Source of the DNA: Isoetes taiwanensis
Taxonomy: Eukaryota; Streptophyta; Lycopodiopsida; Isoetales; Isoetaceae
Assembly (NCBI GenBank): GCA_021234155.1
Contig: JAJEKV010000012.1
Coordinates: 5,273,789-5,337,788, forward strand
Length of the DNA: 64,000 nt
Direction of reading: 5' to 3'
The notes below the pieces were generated by a model that was not told the origin of the DNA, made no database searches, and saw only the letters and a program-made list of their open reading frames with translations. The translations under genes and the position numbers were made by a program. Positions within the stretch are counted from its first letter, which is position 1. Every line of letters starts with the position of its first letter. Positions 11,031 through 21,959 of the stretch are shown here, one piece after another.

Positions 11031-11508
11031 ATGGCCTCCACATCCTCAACGTGATAGGGGAAAGCATAAAGAGGATAGAACTCCCTTCGACATAGTGTTG
11101 GGTGTTCTAATGAAGAGGTTGAAGGAGCAAGATGATCTTCTAAAGGAAAGCGCCGTTACAATTCAGCGTGAAAAGAAGAAGAGAATGAATTCAACCTTCT
11201 CATGTTTTCGTAGCGGGGAGAGGCAAATCAGGCGGTTGAATAGAAGGGCTGGACGAGGATGACATGCCCCAACAACCTGACCGAGGTGGTTATGGCGGCA
11301 GCGAGGATGCTAATTGAGGCGGAGAGAAGAACACGTTGTGCTATTGGGGACGGGGCGGGACATGTACAAAGAGATGGTGGACAGATTGGAGGAACGTTTG
11401 GATAGGGTGATTGCTCGCTTGAGGGGAAGAGATGGAGGCGAAGGCGAGGGCGGGCTGATGATGATGATGAAGATAATGAAGAAGAGCTCGCCTTTGGAGC
11501 AACAATGA
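11031..11508 (+). pseudogene. Small coiled-coil gene, copy 4
   Basis: It starts MASTSST followed by a stop, then continues in another frame through FDIVLGVLMKRLKEQDDLL, equivalent to the MKRFKE core of copies 1 and 2. A later frame (11314-11508) reads MYKEMVDRLEERLDRVIARL, a good coiled-coil heptad pattern, and ends at 11508 with an acidic or glutamine-rich tail. A TATAAAT box lies at 10936. The coiled-coil is better preserved than in the other copies. Family unknown. Confidence 0.45.
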
Positions 11509-11589
11509 GTCGTCGTATTTTGTTTTTTCAATGTAACATCTTTCACAACTTTAATCAAAAGTAACCCTTTTTATTATTATCTTGTAAAA

Positions 11590-11735
11590 GCTTCACACGT
11601 GCGGCGAAGCCACATAAATGCAAGCAATAGCGAACTCCTTTTATTGTAGGCGGTATGATCTAAATAAGATCACCGCGGCCGAAGCTACTGGTTGTGCAAA
11701 CAAGGTTGGAGGCAAGTACTTGGCGTCGTGTGAAC
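11590..11735. repeat. Type A terminal motifs, widely spaced pair
   Basis: TTCACACGTGCGGCG at the left and GGCGTCGTGTGAACATGC at the right, further apart than in other modules. Probably a degenerate or insertion-expanded copy. Confidence 0.45.
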
Positions 11736-11999
11736 ATGCTACACATTACAAGTATACTTTACCCGATTCTTTGTCTCTTAGATCTCCTTTGTTGCGATGC
11801 TAGTGGGGCCTAAATTTTGCCAAGCAACTTTTAGTTTTCTCTTGACATTATGCCAATGGTGTTTACGACTTAAGGTTGCTCCTTAAAGCGACCTTCTTGT
11901 CGTATTTAGCCATCGCCCTTCTATAAAACCACTCATCATCATGTCTTAGAGGGTTGGTTTCCACATTTCCACCCCTCTTTGAGTGTTACGATGAAAGGC

Positions 12000-14339
12000 T
12001 ATTTTAGCTTGTTTATGCGACTTCTCCATGCCTTGTGCACTCCCACCTTTGCTAGGCTTCCATACTTCCTAAAAAGCCAAGGTGTATGAGCCCAAAAGAT
12101 GTGCAAGTAGTGCGTGACTTCCTCTCTCCCCATGCGTCTATGAAAGCTTTAATAAATTTGTTATTTCGGCTTGCCACGAACATTTCGCATCTTCTCTTGT
12201 GAGGTCCATTCTCGAATGTATGGGAACAATTCGGACAATGCATCCCATGCTTCTTTTTTCCTCAATGCCGAGCGAGCGCCATCACATGCGGTCTGCTCGC
12301 ATCAACCAGCAATTTTCCAAATTCATAGACCTTTTCTCCCATCGGTTTCCGTTCGAGCCTCTCTATGATTCTTTATGAAGCGTCGAGCTTTCACCCCTCA
12401 ATTGACACCTTACGAGGCACACTTGTTCTTCTGCCCGTTTCTCATCGAGCTCTAATCTTACATTGCCACCATGCAAACACATACGATAGAACATGTTCAA
12501 CTCTCACGAATTCCTTCCTCTCTTCTCTTCTTGTGCGAAATGTTCCCACGAATCTGCGACTCAAAAATATCATCTTGTCGATGATTCTCACAAAGCCGTG
12601 CAAAGTCTTGGGATATGAACCCTCCCTAATGGAATGGGGAAAATGCCATGGAACTTGGGATCTTCTTCTCCTCTATTAGGAGCATTTGCTTGGTTAAGGG
12701 ACAAGGTTGAAAGCTTGATCTTCCCAATGCTTGACTTCCTTGCATGATTGCGGTCTGAGACAACTTTTGCATGTTCCTTGTCCTCCTCCACTTATGTTGT
12801 ACATTGCTTTCTCGGTTTTAAATCGGGCCGCCAAGTGAAAAATTACTTTGTAAGATCCATAGTGATCTACTTGTAATTTTTCCCCCTCGAATCTAGATAT
12901 TAGACTCGGGATGTCGGTTTGATTGAACACCCATTTCAATACCTCGTGGGTTTCTTTTCGAACTTTAAAGAGACCTAACCACCGGTGTCATCTTGATTGA
13001 CATGAGAACCATTTTTCATGACGCTTCTTCTCCTCAAATTAGTCACCTCTACATCTTTTTATTATTCTTGTTGCTCTTTGATTTAGCATGTGCAATTGCA
13101 TTCTCAATTGCTCTATTCATGATGACAACGGATACCCTCTCAAACTTGGTGGGTTCCATTTCATCCAATTTTATGCAAACTTCAATCTCACCATTAGTTT
13201 TGAAGCTGTTAAGTCATAATATTTGACAAGGAATTGTAAGAGAGTAACTTAGGGTCAACCCAAAGATTATTGCGTTCATTCATTCCAACTATATCACAAC
13301 AATCCTTGCCATTCTTATCTTTTTTATGGCTATGGCGGGGACCAGCACATTCAACGTGGTGCATCTCTCCTTGTATTCTCGACAATTTGTGGGCGTGGAG
13401 CGAATACTTTTTTGTGCCCATTCTTTTCAACGCCGTGGAATGGCTTGAATAGAGAACGGTAACCAAAGCCTCTTGATGCCTACATCATCACAAGCGGTCT
13501 GTACATCATGCCGCTTCTAACTTCTTGTAGATCTCCCCTAGTACCATTTCCAATACCATCTTCTTGAGAGGAGAGTTGTAGGGCTGACAAATCATGTCCA
13601 CTATCTCCTGTTTCGCCGCTAGGTTCTTCACTACGTAACCAAGATTGCTTCTAGTTTCCCCGGATCTTAAGCGGCCTTTGCTAGTGTTGTAAAGCGGACC
13701 TTGTGGCGTGACCCTGCGTCTGAATGCACATGATCCAAACTTCAGTTCCTCTATCGGTCGATAATGCTTCTTCCTTTCTACGCAAGCCAAGGGGTGTTTT
13801 CTTCAAATTCTTTAACCTACATTGAAGCCCAAAGTTTGCTCTTTCGAGCTCTTGGATCTTTTCTTGCAGCTGCCCTATCACCAATTTGGACTTGTCCGCC
13901 CATTATCTCAAAAAGTTTCCCTCCCCAAGCCGTCATTCCTTTCCTTCATCACGATTGGAGTAATGGGCGAGAGAAAAAAGAGTTCTTTGGTTTAAGTTAT
14001 AATTCTCTTGTGACAATCGGGCGGCTCATCTCAAGGAAGCGTATTCGATTCAGAATGCCTTCATCTCTCTCAATCTCTCACAATATCCCAAGAGGCGAGT
14101 TTACCGTCACCACAAAATCGGACTAAACTTGAAGCGTCCCGAAATAGCGGTTTCTTGCCACTCAACGGATCAATGGATATAAAGCGCCATCCGCCCGGAT
14201 GTCGATACTTTTTGAGCACGCAAAGTCGCAACATGTCGAGGTCTAAGTTCTTATTTTTAGACCTCCTTTTTGCTATTGAAGGCTGGAGCATATTCTGAGT
14301 CGGTTGGATCCTTATCCACACATCATTTGGAGCTTCCAT
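12000..14339 (-). pseudogene. Decayed minus-strand coding region, unknown
   Basis: A minus-strand gene appears to start at 14339 (MEAPNDVWIRIQPTQNML) and runs 89 codons. Further minus frames follow at 13884-13681 (a coiled-coil start, MVIGQLQEKIQELERANF), 13790-13506, 13466-13209, 12939-12694 and 12243-12052, in changing phases. Their protein-like composition and shared strand suggest one long broken gene or two adjacent ones. No family was recognised. It lies in the island bounded by type A modules at 11.6 and 15.1 kb. Confidence 0.4.
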
Positions 14340-14955
14340 ACCGCGTGGATGGATCGCGGTAGCGAAATGAATGTGTACAATTTGTATGCCCCAAACACAA
14401 TTTGCCGTTCGAGGCTCGGTCAGGTACTAACCTCGTTTTTGAAATTTGCAAGCGTGCATATGGAAATCGAAAAGTCCATTCTCCTACAATCCATGCTTTT
14501 ATACAAAAGCAAATTCAAAATCGAATTGTAGGGGCGGGAAGCCTGTGTATTGGGATGAAGTAAAGATCCGATTCACGAACTTTTAAAAAGCGCCAATCAC
14601 GGCGCCTCGAAGCGAAAAGTCTAATACAAAGCTTCAACCTACACATTCAAATTTTGAAATGTAGAAGGCGGGAATGGACTCTAAATGAAAATAGGGCAAG
14701 ACAAGAATCGGTGATGCATGATTGGTATCGACAAACCAAGAGACACCGTCATGAGTTGCGGTATGCTATAATGCAAGTGGCTTTTTAGAAGCGCATGCGT
14801 GTTGCGTCAATCTGTCGACAACCAAGCGAGAATTAAATACATATGCGCCATAGATATCGATTCCCCTTATTAGGAGAATATTCCAAGCAAATCGGCCGGG
14901 AAAAAAGGGCGGAAATATGGCGTGGAATGGGCTGATAGGAGGCCATTTTAGTTCA
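14330..14955. repeat. Direct repeat, copy 1
   Basis: This segment is repeated at 16340-16945 in the same orientation. Shared stretches include TTTGAAATTTGCAAGCGTGC followed by a long near-identical run, and the ending in TGATAGGAGGCCATTTT. The pair brackets about 1.4 kb holding type A module 5 and the acidic gene, so they could be duplicated ends of one insertion. Confidence 0.75.
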
Positions 14956-15058
14956 TAAAACATAATATAACTTGGAATGATAGATATTTTATATGCAAAT
15001 GGGAGACTATTGATGAGGGACTTGTGTTTAATTTTAATTTGACAACAAATAAGAAAGT

Positions 15059-15126
15059 GGATCACACGATGCGAATTTAGTGTGTTCCATTTTTGTTGCA
15101 TATGTACTATTCGCTTGGTGTGATCC
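15059..15126. repeat. Type A inverted-repeat module 5
   Basis: GGATCACACGATGCGAA and TTCGCTTGGTGTGATCC form the arms, with a T-rich core. It is well preserved and the last copy seen going right. Confidence 0.7.
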
Positions 15127-15534
15127 TTGAAAAATAATATGCTCTTTGAAAAGGGATAATGACTTATGTACTTAAGAGTGGTAACACATGTACAGTAAAA
15201 AAAAAAAGTTAGGTATTCAAATGGAATTAGAAGCAAAAACTTTTTACATTCAAAATGTTTTATGGCCGTATGGCTTTACATCATTTTGTAAATTTAAATG
15301 CCCGGAGGCTTCAACTATTCACAACAAAAAAGCCCGGAGGCTTGCAGTCATATGGTAAGAAGCTGGAGGCAAGCTGGAGGCTAAGAACAAGGAAAAAAAA
15401 ATAAGAGGTGCTCTGCCCTAACAAATTTCATTCATCTGCTTCACCATCTGCAAAAAAAAATAAGAAATAACCGTTAGTTGAATGCTTAAGAAAAGAAAGA
15501 AAACATGCATGTACCATGAACTAACGCCATGAGC

Positions 15535-15856
15535 TCCTCGAAGTCAGCGGATTCGTCTTCAACTTCTTCATCTTCTTCATCATCTTGACTTCTTCTCCGG
15601 TCGGTGAATACTCATTTTCTGAAGAATCTCCTATCCAGCCTTCAAGAACACCTGTGATGAACTCCTGCTCCGAAATTTCCTCTGATTCCTCATTCTCTGA
15701 TTCCTCGTCAAAGGAATCAGAGGAATCAGAGGAATCAGAGGCATTCAGAGCAAGAACCGTGGGCAGCGGAGGGAACTGCGGAGGGAACACCTCTTCCAGC
15801 CGTAATAGGCGCCTCTTGGAGGACACCTCGGCTCTTAAAGTAGCTGATCTCTTCAT
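15535..15856 (-). CDS. Small acidic Ser/Asp/Glu protein, probably frameshifted
   Basis: It starts MKRSATLRAEVSSKRRLL, continues with a basic then hydrophobic patch, a run of SDSSDSSDSF repeats and EESENEESEE, then IGDSSENEYSPTGEE. The frame then turns basic, but shifting by one base near 15597 gives a run of D and E and then ESADFEELMALVHG before a GT near 15517. I take the acidic reading as original. Such proteins resemble nuclear acidic or histone-binding tails in composition only; no family is claimed. Upstream (15872-15920) are three near-copies of ATTGGGCGGAG. Confidence 0.45.
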
Positions 15857-15871
15857 GGCGATGGACTAGAG

Positions 15872-15920
15872 AAATTGGGCGGAGGATCTAGCGAAGATTG
15901 GGCGGAGATTGGGAGGAGAA
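15872..15920. repeat. Half-site cluster of the GGGCG palindrome
   Basis: AAATTGGGCGGA at 15872, then GATTGGGCGGAG and GATTGGGAGGAG within 50 bases, in the promoter region of the minus-strand acidic gene. They match one arm of the palindrome that is arrayed at 46.7-51.9 kb. A chance match is possible. Confidence 0.45.
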
Positions 15921-16052
15921 TGGGCACCAATCTAGGCTGGAATAGATATAGGCTGGATTAGACGTGAAAATCGTAGGAATGATTTGTATTCCAGTCCTAT
16001 CAACCATCATTACATGCCATTATGTGCATATCTCAAAATTTGAGCCATATCT

Positions 16053-16155
16053 AATATCTTCCTTTTTTAACCTTATACCTAAATATCCAATATCTTCCTT
16101 TTTTAACCTTATTCCTAAATATCCAATATCTTCCTTTTTTAACCTTATTCCTAAA
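16053..16155. repeat. 36-bp tandem repeat, about 2.9 copies
   Basis: Units start at 16053, 16089 and 16125 with AATATCTTCCTTTTTTAACC and differ by only one or two bases. A simple local duplication; no gene function is indicated. Confidence 0.85.
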
Positions 16156-16339
16156 CCTATATGATTTGAGTTTAACCTGAAAATGGACACCGATATAATT
16201 GAATTTAACATACTATTTAATACCAAGATGCTACGTCACACTATGTCGATAATTGGGATTTAAAAAAACACTCCAAACCCTCCTCGAGAAAAACCACGTA
16301 AGTGCCGACCTCACTTGTGTTTAAGTTTAATTTGACAAC

Positions 16340-16955
16340 AAGCAACTTCCATCTTGTGTAGATCGCGACGGCGCGAAATCAAGGTGTGGTATTTTTATGC
16401 CCCAACACAATTCGCCGTGTGAGAGCGAGCGTCCGATACTAACCGTTTTTGAAATTTGCAAGCGTGCATATGGAAATCGAAAAGTCCATTCTCCTACAAT
16501 CCATGCTTTTATACATTAAGCAAATTCAAATTTCGAATTGTAGGGCGGGAAGCACTGTATTAGGATGAAGTGAAGATCGGTTAAGGCACGGGCCCCGCCC
16601 TCGAAATGAAAGTCGATCGATACAAAGCTTCAACCTACACATTCAAATTTTGAAATGTAGAAGGCGGTGGCCAAGACGCTTACCAAGAGACACCGTCATG
16701 AGTTGCTTGGTATGCTATAATGCAAGTGGCATTTTAGAAGCGCCACGTGTTGCATCGGTCAGGTCGACAACCAAATGTAATTAAATACATATGGCGCCAT
16801 GAATGTGCAATCCCCCTTATTCAGGAAGAATATTCCAAGCAAATCTGTAATTATGAGAGTTTGGTATCCTAGGTGGCATGGGAAAAAGGGAGCGGAAATA
16901 TGACGTGGAATGGCTGATAGGAGGCCATTTTCAGACCCCAAATCCGCCCTAATGT
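16340..16955. repeat. Direct repeat, copy 2
   Basis: Second copy of the 14330-14955 segment, with small deletions. Its right end carries the 31-base block shared in reverse with 3427-3457. Confidence 0.75.
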
Positions 16956-16959
16956 CAGG

Positions 16960-18029
16960 AAAGCGTAGATGCTTTCTTCTTGCCGCCTTGCTTCTGTTGC
17001 TTCAGGGATGTATTGATCGGCTTCCTCCTGTTCATTCTCTTGCTGCTTTGCAATGCTTTTCGCTTCAAGGTCAGTATGCTCTTTCCATTCAATCCCCTGG
17101 CATTGCGATTTCGCCACAATACGAACCACAGCCCGGTTCTTTACTTGGTTCTCTGAATTAACCCTTATTTTCTGCAGGGTTCTTGATGGGTCTGAGTATC
17201 TCTGCTTAGGGTCTGCTTGTTTGCGGGCAGGGAGGCGGCATCATCCTTGTGTTTATCTGGGCAGAGGCCGAGAGTTGACTTGCCATAGAGGCAACTGGAC
17301 GTTGCACTTACGATTCAAATGCGACTCCATATTGTCCTTTATCTGGCAACCCATTCAAGAAGCTGGAGGCGATTCTCTTTTTGTATTGGCAACCTCTGTT
17401 ACAAAGGCAAGGCCGATTTTGCAGGCTTCGTGGTACCCAATTCATGGTTCTTATGAGTCTTCCATTTTGCTTCTGCATTGTGCTTGGATATCATCAAGGA
17501 ACCTGAACACTTGACATGGCTTCTATATCCAGGTAATTTAAGCGCATTTTTCTGTGAAAAACAAATGAAATGCAGTTACAGTAGTTATTAGATCAGTGGT
17601 CACTTCTACATTTGCTTTTTTGTGGCGATATGTTTCAATGTTTTTTTCTGTGCACAGTCCTTCTCGTCTTTCTACACAGTTTATTAACAGCAGTCACTTT
17701 TGAGCCTACTATTGGCAAGCCTGCCCGACAAGGAAAGTTAACAAGCCTGCAGATGAGAGTAAAGACATCTTTGAGATGACAATTGTGAGAGCAACACAGT
17801 TTGTTCATGCACAAGGGAGTGAAGCACGAATACACACAACCCGCCATCACGTATGATTCGTTTTGCATCTATAACATTTTTCTTCACAAAATAATTGTTT
17901 GACATAACTGACACTTGATTTTGAAGGTTTCGAGAAAGATTGCCAAATTCCAGTTATCATGTAGATCAATGGTCAAGCTACTTTCTTACAACTAGGTATG
18001 GTTTAATTTCAGTATATGTGGTCTTTTTA
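16960..18029. other. Unassigned stretch left of the LINE
   Basis: Several frames are open for 80-150 codons but none matches a family I recognise. Possible GT/AG signals occur, so decayed exons cannot be excluded. Confidence 0.4.
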
Positions 18030-18033
18030 AGCA

Positions 18034-21000
18034 TTGTTCTTTATCCATGATCATAAAAAATCTTCAGGCATCTCAGCCTCTTCTACAAGACACATGGTGT
18101 CTGCCAGGACTATTATTTATGGCTCCACGAATCGCAGCCACCCCGATGCGGATAGGATGGACCCGTATGTCGATCTATATGATGACATACAGCAGCATCA
18201 GCAGTTGGGTAGGGTCGTCCTTCTTGGAGATTTCAATGCACGGACAGGAGTAGAGCAGCCCATGCGACTTGACCCCCTCGGCCGGCGATGTCCTGCGCCT
18301 TCGCCCGCATGAAGTAGCACGGCCACGCCTTGGCGGGATAATGGCCAGTCACTTTCGCTTTGGTGACGATTGCTCTGCTATGTGGCATTTTTGACTTGAT
18401 AATTTGCAATGGCCTTTCGATTGGCCGATTCTCGCAAGTGCACATGCGCACGGGACAATCGGGGGAGGGTCTAGTGTGGTGGACTATGTGCTTGTAGTTG
18501 CGCCAAGATATGCATCTCATCGGTCGTTTCGGGTGGGAGCAGCCCGGTCGGGATGAGGAGGTCGACTCGGATCACCTCCCACTTTATTTGGACCTGGTTT
18601 GGCGAGCCGCCCGGACCCCCACTATGCCCGCCCCCTCGCCCGTCCTCGGTTGAGACTTCGATTATGAGCAGGAGAGGACTCTGGCCAAGATGCTCATGGG
18701 CGCCCTCGGTAATTCTGGACCTCCACACTAGAGCAGCGGAGCCGGCCCCGGTACGACTTCGCTATTACGGGATGCGCGGGCCAGTGCTTGCAGCAGCGTC
18801 GCCGCCGTGGTCAACAACATTCCAGCGTAACCCGATGGTTTGATCGCGGATGTAAGAACGCATGGCGGCTCACGTCACGATGCGGATCCGTACCAGCTTG
18901 CGGGCCACCACCACGCATCTGCGCCCATCCGAAGGACACAAAGGCGATGGCGGTACCTTGCCAAGCATCGAGGGGGAGATGTTAGGCTGGCGGACACTCA
19001 TCCTCGAACCTTTTTGGCGCAGAAGTGCCAAGGCCGGACCCCTTACGGGGACATCGCTTTTGGCGGTGGGAAGCGATTTTGCGGCTGACTCTATGACCCG
19101 CCAGGGGGCAGCGTCGCCCATACCCCCAAGGGATGGCCCCCATTGGTTTCGTGGGACGAGGATGTTGAGGAGGGCCACGAACGGCTAGCTAATGGGAAGG
19201 CGGTTGACCTCGATGGTATGCGGGCCGAGTTACTCAAGTGGGCGGGGGCAGCGCTTGTGGAGATCCTCACTACCACATTTCAGCGAGCATTGCGGGGAGG
19301 GTTTCCCGGACAATGGACCCTAGCGGGGGTTGTTCCCATTCACAAAGGCAGGCGACCCACCTTTGTCGACCAATTCACTGGAGACGATCATAGTCGATTC
19401 GGTATTTGCCAAATTTGTTGGTGGCATTCTCGGCGGCCGATTGACCCGGTAGGGCCCGCGTGGATGTCGCGAAACCCTCACCAAAAGGCGTGCTTCGACC
19501 CGCGCCACTCAACGATTGACCATATCTTTCTGGCTGTAGGCGCGATTGAAGGCGGCCGGAATCATCGGGTGGACTTGTATTGCTTTGCTTTGTGGACTTA
19601 TAAAAGGCTTTTGATCACGGTCAAAGGAAAAGGCGTGGGCTAACTGCGTCAAGCTGGGGCTCAGCTGCACAATGCGAGAATGCCATATCTGAGTTGTATG
19701 AGAGTTGTTTTGGCGGGGATCGCGGTAGGCAGACCAAGCATTCACCGATGATGTATCGAGTCCGGCGGGGTTGCCCCCTCGCCAACACTTTTTGGCCTCT
19801 ACATTGTCGATTAGAGCCACGGCTTCTGCGAGCATGGGGGGATGGCATACGGCTTTTGCACCGGGTCATCCGCCCGGCTCATCTATGTGGGCGATGTTGG
19901 CACTCTTGGCCCACCCGAAGCTATCGATCTCACTGGATGCCCTAGACACATTTTGTCGGACTCTGGACATGCTTGGCGTCAATCCGGCCAAGACCGGTGG
20001 TTCTCATATCCTCTTCCGTCACCCCATGCCTCCTGCACTCACATATCGGGGCTGACGTGGGCGTCACGCCCACCTACAAGTACCTAGGGGTGGAGTTCCC
20101 CTCCTCGCTCTGGGGAGGCGTCTATCCGCTGCGGGTGTGTAGGTGGAAAGCGCTTTATGCCATGCGAGAACTTGATCACCCGGCGAGCTATATGATTGGG
20201 GCCATCGGTCACATCTTAGAGACCGGTCGAGCCTCGCCCTTACGTGGGTCGAGGTTTGGGGCCCTGGTCGTCTCTTTGGCGACTGGAATGACTTGGAGCA
20301 GTCGCGTAAGGCATTTTTGGCACGGGCACTTGGGGTGAAACCTTCGATCCCCTATCGGTCTGCTGCGAGGCGGATTCTTGCCGCCGGTGGCAGCCCTTGA
20401 TAGACACATCGTCTATTTTGAGGAAAGTGGTTACTATGGGTGATGCTCGGCCCCCACTGGGCTTACACCTACTTGGGCCATGAGTCCGCGGCCGGCTTAG
20501 GGCCTGTTGGAGGGGTAAGAGAGATCGGTGGTTCGCCCGGATGGAGCGTCTTGAGCACAGAATGCGTCTAAACCGGGCGCGTGGTCGATCGTGGCGTACC
20601 TAGCGGGAGTACCTAGATGCTTGTTTCCTTGGCAAGCTCACGGGACCCCATTGCTCTAGAGCAGGTCAAAATGGCCCATTACAAAGGAGCACATCAACCC
20701 GTGTTAGCGGGGGCCACGGCTCTGCGTTCCCGCCTCAAAAAAAGCGGACTCATTGCCTCCATTTGCCGCAGGTGCCCACCATCGTCGCATCGAGGCGGGC
20801 AGGTGGATTGGGGCCCCGCCGGGGGCGAGCTCTGTCAGTCTTTGTCAAGCGGGTGCCATTGAGGATGAGTCTCACACTTTCGAGTTGCCCGGTGTTGATC
20901 GGTCCAGGGCGGATCACGCTCCTTAAATGCGTAGGGGACGTGCCCCTTGCATTTCGATGAACACACCGCCGTCGATCGTGCCACGGGGTCATACATCCAG

Positions 21001-21060
21001 AGGTCTTGGACTGCGAGGTCACATTTGCCCCCTTTGTTGTCCGTGACTAGGCACTACAGG
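18034..21060 (+). mobile_element. Decayed LINE (non-LTR retrotransposon)
   Basis: The left part contains VVLLGDFNARTG at about 18217-18250, the GDFN signature of the AP-type endonuclease. The reverse transcriptase follows in pieces: ANGKAVDLDGMRAELLKWAG at 19188 with FPGQW and VVPIHKGRRP after it, then QKACFDPRHSTIDHIF near 19480. The catalytic segment RLIYVGDVGTL at 19875 stands where RLxYADDxxxL is expected, so the YADD box is mutated to YVGD. DALDTFCRTLDMLGVNPAKT near 19940 matches the segment after the active site. Frame changes are many and the element cannot be active. No clear poly-A tail or target duplication was identified, so both ends are approximate. The clade was not determined. 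Confidence 0.8.
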
Positions 21061-21256
21061 GGGTGGTGCATGATTGTATATATTGAGATGTTTACGCATT
21101 TTATATGATTAGCCTGATTTGTCGGCCCGGTGATTCTTTGCCACAGTTTTCCCTCGAAACCCTTTGGTGGGGTTTTAATCGAGGCGATAATCCGCTTCTT
21201 TGCGTTTTTAATATTGGGTCCCATAGACCGATTGGTCTCCGTGGACGATAAAAGTA

Positions 21257-21280
21257 CCTTCCTTCCTTCCTTCCTTCCTT
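21257..21280. repeat. CCTT microsatellite, six units
   Basis: Uninterrupted CCTT repeated six times, just right of the LINE remnant. Confidence 0.9.
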
Positions 21281-21360
21281 AGATGTTGTCAAGCACATCC
21301 ATCTGCTGTGTTTGCCATGGCAGGCCACAAAGAGTTGATCCTTCAAGTTGATCCAGGATA

Positions 21361-21956
21361 GAGCTGTTCTTGAGACTTATTCTCTTGTGCAAAAGTCTGC
21401 TCCAGCATTAGGGCTCATTATGTTTGCTGCATATGGATTGGATCCTTTAGCTCGGTTCTTACATGAATTTTTTTTTAAGGTAGAGAAATATATATGATAA
21501 TATTTTTCACATACATATGATGATGGTTTATCAATGTTTTCTGCAGTTAATCAAAGAAGATCAGGATTGGAATAAGAGCCATAAGAAACACATTCTAGTC
21601 TCTTATGTAAGGCCGTTATTGCTTTGGACAGGAGTCACTAGCATCTGCAGGTAGGCCTCTACAGATAGCATTCCCACATCCTGCTGATTATCCTAATTCC
21701 TAAGTTTTCAGAGCATTTGATCCTCTGAAACTATCGTGTGAAAGGAGTCAAACTATGAAAGAACGCCTTGTGCATTTTGTGCAGTCTTTGTCGACAGTCT
21801 TGGCATTTGCCATTTGTACGCAAGGGTATAGTAAATTTCGAATGCTTTACTGATACTGAAGAATAAGATGGCTAACATGCCCTATGGGAATCTTCCAGCT
21901 TGGTGCAACAGGTCCATCAAGTCATCAATGAGCAAGAAGTAGATAAAAATCTACCA
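21361..21956 (+). pseudogene. Partial MSL2/3-like mechanosensitive channel gene
   Basis: Four consecutive exons with GT-AG borders are visible: to 21479, 21547-21650, 21712-21822 and 21899-21956. They encode LVQKSAPALGLIMFAAYG, DQDWNKSHKKHILVSYVRP followed by LLLWTGVTSICR, FDPLKLSCERSQTMKERLVH, FVQSLSTVLAFAICT, and SLVQQVHQVINEQE. This order matches plant plastid MscS-like channels MSL2/MSL3, in the part before the pore-lining helix. The reading phase carries cleanly across the introns. MSL2/3 act in the plastid inner envelope in osmotic relief. The pore helix and C-terminal domain are not found downstream, nor the start upstream (where a LINE lies), so this is a partial gene. Confidence 0.75.
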
Positions 21957-21959
21957 GTA

